Below, in pieces: positions 6,573 through 8,853 of a stretch of 8,853 bases of DNA (position 1 is its first letter; every line of letters begins with the position of its first letter). Origin of the DNA: Desulfatirhabdium butyrativorans (GTDB lineage: Bacteria > Desulfobacterota > Desulfobacteria > Desulfobacterales > JAIFKL01); the NCBI GenBank assembly GCA_022736535.1, contig DZCT01000075.1, positions 6,042 to 14,894 of the forward strand. Reading direction: 5' to 3'. Position numbers and translations under genes: made by a program. The notes under the pieces are model-generated. The model had not been told where the DNA came from. It worked only from the letters and a program-made list of their open reading frames with translations, and made no database searches.

Positions 6573-7358
6573 ATGAAGAAAATTGTAATGGTTCTGTCGT
6601 TGTGTTTTGTACTTATCACCACGGCAAATGCGGCTTGGGCGCAGGACTGCGGCGCAGCAAACAAAGACAAAGACGCTTATCTTGAAGCGATTCGAGTCAA
6701 TGAGCGTGATTTCAAATCCTGCTTTGCGCTGGGCGATCTCTACGCCAGATGCGGATGTCCCACACATGCGCTTCGTTTTTACGGCAAAGGCTTGGATATT
6801 CTGAAAGCCGACATCAATCTGAAAGCCGGACATCGTGATCTTTTCAGCAAATATGAAAGACAGTTCGCCGAATTGGAAAAGAAAAACCCTTATCGGGGCC
6901 CGGGTATTCTGGAAAACCATCTGAATAAAAACACGGCGGCAAGGCTGGGCGTCCGTCCTCAGATAGACATTTTCATCGAGTTTGATTTTGCCAAAGGCGC
7001 AATCAATGAGGATTCCAAAGCGCAGTTGGATACGGTGGCGGATGTCTTTAAAAAAGACATTATGAAACCCTACAAGTTCATCATACAGGGGCATACGGAT
7101 ACCGTCGGCGGCGATGCGTATAATATGCGATTGTCTGAGGGAAGGGCAAAATCGGTAGAGGATTATCTTTTAAATCAAAGCGTCCCTGCCGACGCTGTTT
7201 TTCTGGTGGAGGGAAAAGGCGAAACCCAGACCCTGGCCCGTGAAGACGGTGAAACAGACGAGGCATGGCAGAGCAGAAACCGCAGGGTGGTCTTTATTTC
7301 CTGCGATAAAAGCGACTCAAAGGAAGAATGTATGCGGAACGCAGGGGAAAATAATTGA
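6573..7358 (+). CDS. Periplasmic OmpA-family protein with TPR-like N-terminus
   Basis: A 261-residue protein expected to bind peptidoglycan. A signal peptide (1-23) ends in AWA. Residues 35-105 look like a degenerate TPR/helical-repeat region (CFALGDLYARCGCPTHALRFYGKGL at 50-74). The C-terminal half is an OmpA-like domain: IDIFIEFDFA (131-140), IQGHTDTVG (171-179), YNMRLSEGRAKSVEDYL (183-199), GKGE (214-217) and NRRVVF (236-241). Asp176 and Arg191 are spaced 15 residues apart, as are the pair that binds diaminopimelate in characterised OmpA domains. There is no beta-barrel, so it is a soluble periplasmic anchor like other TPR-OmpA fusions. The mature protein has six cysteines (26, 50, 60, 62, 244, 253), an even number suggesting disulfides. 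AAGGAGG at 6561-6567 sets the start. The neighbouring exported proteases could work near the cell wall with it, but no direct link is visible. Confidence 0.92.
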   Translation: MKKIVMVLSLCFVLITTANAAWAQDCGAANKDKDAYLEAIRVNERDFKSCFALGDLYARCGCPTHALRFYGKGLDILKADINLKAGHRDLFSKYERQFAELEKKNPYRGPGILENHLNKNTAARLGVRPQIDIFIEFDFAKGAINEDSKAQLDTVADVFKKDIMKPYKFIIQGHTDTVGGDAYNMRLSEGRAKSVEDYLLNQSVPADAVFLVEGKGETQTLAREDGETDEAWQSRNRRVVFISCDKSDSKEECMRNAGENN

Positions 7359-7363
7359 GCAGA

Positions 7364-7563
7364 CGGCGGGGGCGTAACCCCGCCCTGCCGTTAAGTTAAG
7401 GGCGGGACATTGATCTTCCCCCTTTTTTAAAGGGGGACCGAGGGGGATTTTCGGCTGTCTGCGCAGAAATCCCCCCTGCCCCCCTTTAAGAAAGGGGGCC
7501 ATTTTATTAAAATCGGGCCGCTTGACTTAACGGCATTGGGGCGTAACCCCGCCCTGCCGTTAA
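7364..7563. repeat. Nested repeats flanked by 26-nt direct repeats
   Basis: An exact 26-nt sequence starting GGGGCGTAACCCCGCCCTGC occurs at 7369-7394 and 7538-7563. Each copy contains a GGGGCGTAACCCC hairpin. Between them lie imperfect arms GCCGTTAAGTTAAG (7387-7400) and CTTGACTTAACGGC (7521-7534, one mismatch). Inside those is a second palindrome, 7416-7450 with 7467-7500, made of CCCCCTTT/AAAGGGGG blocks, a family widely scattered in bacterial genomes. The first hairpin begins just after the stop codon of the OmpA-like gene but lacks a U-tract. Confidence 0.8.
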
Positions 7564-7602
7564 AAAAGGAAGCTCTCGTCTTTGTTAATGTGAAAGCAGA
7601 TG

Positions 7603-7653
7603 AAAAAAAAATAAAAAAAAATTAAGAAAAATTTTTTTCCTGCATATTATACT
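7603..7653 (+). promoter_or_regulatory. Candidate promoter with A-tract UP-like element
   Basis: From 7603 to 7638 every base but one is A or T, with two runs of nine A spaced 10 nt apart, a pattern expected to curve DNA or act as an UP element. A weak -35 (TTAAGA, 7622-7627) sits 17 nt before TATTAT (7645-7650), which overlaps TATACT (7648-7653). No ORF covers this stretch. It would drive the outer-membrane protein gene with a leader of roughly 340 nt. An imperfect hairpin follows (AGTTACCCGG 7658-7667 with CCGG 7703-7706 and GTAACT 7713-7718). Confidence 0.35.
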
Positions 7654-7733
7654 TATGAGTTACCCGGTTGATGAAAAAATAAGAGCCGCGAGCGTGAGCG
7701 ACCCGGGATTGTGTAACTTCTGATATTTTTATA

Positions 7734-7774
7734 TTGACTTTCTGCGCTTGTTTTCATATTTTATAAGGTATAAA
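7734..7774 (+). promoter_or_regulatory. Candidate sigma-70 type promoter for the barrel-protein gene
   Basis: TTGACT (7734-7739) matches 5 of 6 of the -35 consensus and is followed after 17 nt by TATTTT (7757-7762). A better -10-like TATAAA lies at 7769-7774 but at poor spacing from the same -35. The position, just upstream of the structured leader, fits a promoter for the gene at 8002. Confidence 0.45.
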
Positions 7775-7780
7775 AAGTCA

Positions 7781-7970
7781 GCCGGGTGAAACCGGATGTT
7801 CCCTCCGGATTTCTGAATCAGAATTTACGGGTAAGCCCTCAGCATCCTGATTCAGAATGATGGAAGGACAATCCTGTTTTGTCCGGCAGGAAATAAGGTT
7901 ATTCCGTGTTTCTGTGTCAGGCGGTTCACAGATATTGAACATGCCGTCTGAACACAGAAGCCCGAATAAC
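7781..7970 (+). promoter_or_regulatory. Highly structured 5' leader of the outer-membrane protein gene
   Basis: Five stems can be drawn in order. CCGG 7782-7785 pairs with 7792-7795. Alternatively CCGGA 7792-7796 pairs with TCCGG 7804-7808, so these two exclude each other. TTCTGAATCAG 7811-7821 pairs perfectly with 7847-7857. GGACAA 7866-7871 pairs with TTGTCC 7879-7884. A long hairpin spans 7898-7970: GTTATTC with GAATAAC at the base, then TTCTGTGTCAGGCGG (7910-7924) with 7944-7959 apart from one bulged A and one G-U pair, and a TTCA/TGAA tip. The last stem ends 18 nt before the ribosome binding site with no U-tract, so it is not a classical terminator. I recognise no known riboswitch. Parts may derive from interspersed repeats. 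Confidence 0.55.
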
Positions 7971-7988
7971 AAACTTAAACCAAAGGAA

Positions 7989-7994
7989 AAGGAG
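7989..7994 (+). promoter_or_regulatory. Ribosome binding site of the barrel-protein gene
   Basis: AAGGAG ends 7 nt before ATG 8002 in an unstructured purine-rich stretch after the leader hairpins. This supports 8002 as the start over any upstream codon. Confidence 0.7.
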
Positions 7995-8001
7995 AAGAAA
8001 G

Positions 8002-8832
8002 ATGGGAAAACTCAGGAAATGGTCATGGGGACCGGTCATTTTTCTGGCATTCATGCTGAGTTACGTCAATGCTGCTCATGCGCTGACAAACTCTGAAGTC
8101 AATGCCGCGTTTCAGTTCAATTTCAACAACCCGGGCAGCAGGGCAGCCGGAATGGGCGGTGCGTTTATATCCCAAGCGGATGACGCCACTGCCGCGTATG
8201 CAAATCCCGCGGGACTTGTCAATCTCGTCATTCCCGAAGCCTCTATGGAACTGAAATATAACCGTTATACGGTGAATGTTCCCAATTATCAAAGGGAAAT
8301 GACCAATTACGAGTATAAATTTGACGGGAGCGGGTCCCGTGATTTTACGGAATCTGTTGTCAACTCTTCATTTGCCAGTTTTGTTTACTGTTTTCAGGAA
8401 CAAGAAGCTGAATCGCCTGACAAAGCCGAAGGTTTTAAAGAGCGCATACGCTTTGCTATCTATCGCCATGAACTCGTCAATTATGAATCCGACATTCATA
8501 CCAATGTCTTTGACATGGGCGGAAAAAGGAAGAACGCCATCCTTCCTACGCAGTCAGCAGTTGACCTGAACATAAACGACATCGGCATTTCAGCCGCCTT
8601 TAAGCTTCTGGAATCAGGCAAACTCAATATCGGCGCAACCATAAGGTTTTCTCAGTATGAGATGAGGAACAGCCTGAAACGATATGGTTTTGACATTAAT
8701 GAGGACTTGTATAAAGTCAATTACGGGGAAAAGAATCTGACTTCCCGCTGGAGCGTGGATGAAAGCGACAGCGACATTTCCTTTATCGCCGGGATTCAGT
8801 TCAAGCCTGTTGAAAATTTGGTAGTCATATAG
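8002..8832 (+). CDS. Outer-membrane beta-barrel protein (FadL/PorV-like), probably C-terminally truncated
   Basis: A 276-residue reading frame with a signal peptide ending AHA (25-27). The N-terminal signature FNNPGSRAAGMGGAF (41-55) and ADDATAAYANPAGL (59-72) is typical of FadL/UPF0164/PorV-type outer-membrane proteins, where this segment forms the start of the barrel and hatch. Alternating hydrophobic strands follow, such as SFASFVYCF, NIGATIRFSQYEM and ISFIAGIQFKPVENLVVI. Proteins of these families usually run to about 350-450 residues and end on a closing aromatic strand. Here a TAG stops the frame in the middle of a strand-turn pattern (FKPVENL), so a frameshift, point nonsense mutation or insertion near 8810-8832 is likely. 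Substrate is not predictable; hydrophobic compound uptake or a secretion-accessory role are both possible from the family. Confidence 0.75.
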   Translation: MGKLRKWSWGPVIFLAFMLSYVNAAHALTNSEVNAAFQFNFNNPGSRAAGMGGAFISQADDATAAYANPAGLVNLVIPEASMELKYNRYTVNVPNYQREMTNYEYKFDGSGSRDFTESVVNSSFASFVYCFQEQEAESPDKAEGFKERIRFAIYRHELVNYESDIHTNVFDMGGKRKNAILPTQSAVDLNINDIGISAAFKLLESGKLNIGATIRFSQYEMRNSLKRYGFDINEDLYKVNYGEKNLTSRWSVDESDSDISFIAGIQFKPVENLVVI

Positions 8833-8853
8833 TATTGGTGATTTCCTTTCTGA
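8833..8853. other. Window end, unassigned
   Basis: These 21 nt follow the early stop of the barrel-protein frame. They could be the rest of that gene in another frame or the edge of an inserted element. There is too little sequence to decide. Confidence 0.3.

Noticed and set aside
6537..7094. 185-codon open frame on the minus strand over the OmpA-like gene
   Set aside because: It is antisense to a confident OmpA-domain gene and its composition shows no family resemblance.
7317..7502. Minus-strand frame of 61 codons reading through the CCCCCTTT repeats
   Set aside because: The translation (GGQGGF, PLGPPLKKG) is the usual spurious product of this interspersed repeat family.
7781..7860. Known riboswitch such as a c-di-GMP or cobalamin class
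   Set aside because: I could not find the conserved core sequences of those classes; only the stems themselves are supported.
7857..8096. 79-codon + strand frame overlapping the leader and start of the barrel-protein gene
   Set aside because: It runs through the palindromic leader hairpins and then out of frame into the barrel gene, with no ribosome binding site. The peptide is repeat-derived.

Overview
This 8.85 kb window carries five protein genes, all on the + strand. Every product has an export signal, and every spacer is packed with palindromic repeat DNA. The Gram-negative envelope proteins (an OmpA-type peptidoglycan binder and an outer-membrane beta-barrel protein), the AGGAGG-type ribosome binding sites, the moderate GC and the dense interspersed palindromes suggest a large, repeat-rich genome such as that of a Desulfobacterota bacterium (Desulfonema-like). 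That placement is inference from style and repeat families, not from a marker gene.

Layout. 1-232: a cluster of 'GTCATTCTGAGCG...' palindromic repeats and a repeat-derived leader. 233-2344: an exported DUF3160 protein, possibly a lipoprotein. 2345-2681: three palindromes nested one inside another. 2682-4154: a secreted metacaspase-type (C14) protease with a C-terminal DUF4384 domain. 4155-4404: two nested palindromes, the inner one with perfect 31-bp arms. 4405-6390: a second metacaspase-type protease, predicted to be a lipoprotein, with a divergent DUF4384-like C-terminus. 6391-6572: two successive hairpin repeats. 6573-7358: a periplasmic protein with a TPR-like N-terminus and an OmpA C-terminal peptidoglycan-binding domain. 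7359-8001: nested repeats, an A-tract promoter candidate and a highly structured leader. 8002-8832: the N-terminal part of an outer-membrane beta-barrel protein whose frame stops early.

How the genes may work together. Two exported metacaspase-like proteases in tandem, one apparently soluble in the periplasm and one lipid-anchored, sit next to a peptidoglycan-binding OmpA-like protein and an exported DUF3160 protein. This looks like a cell-envelope proteolytic module, which is unusual because metacaspases are mostly studied as cytoplasmic enzymes. Any functional link rests on co-orientation and adjacency only. The spacers are 182-643 nt, so an operon is possible but not shown. The most distinctive DNA-level signal is the pattern of palindromes inside palindromes in three of the four complete spacers, each with different repeat families.
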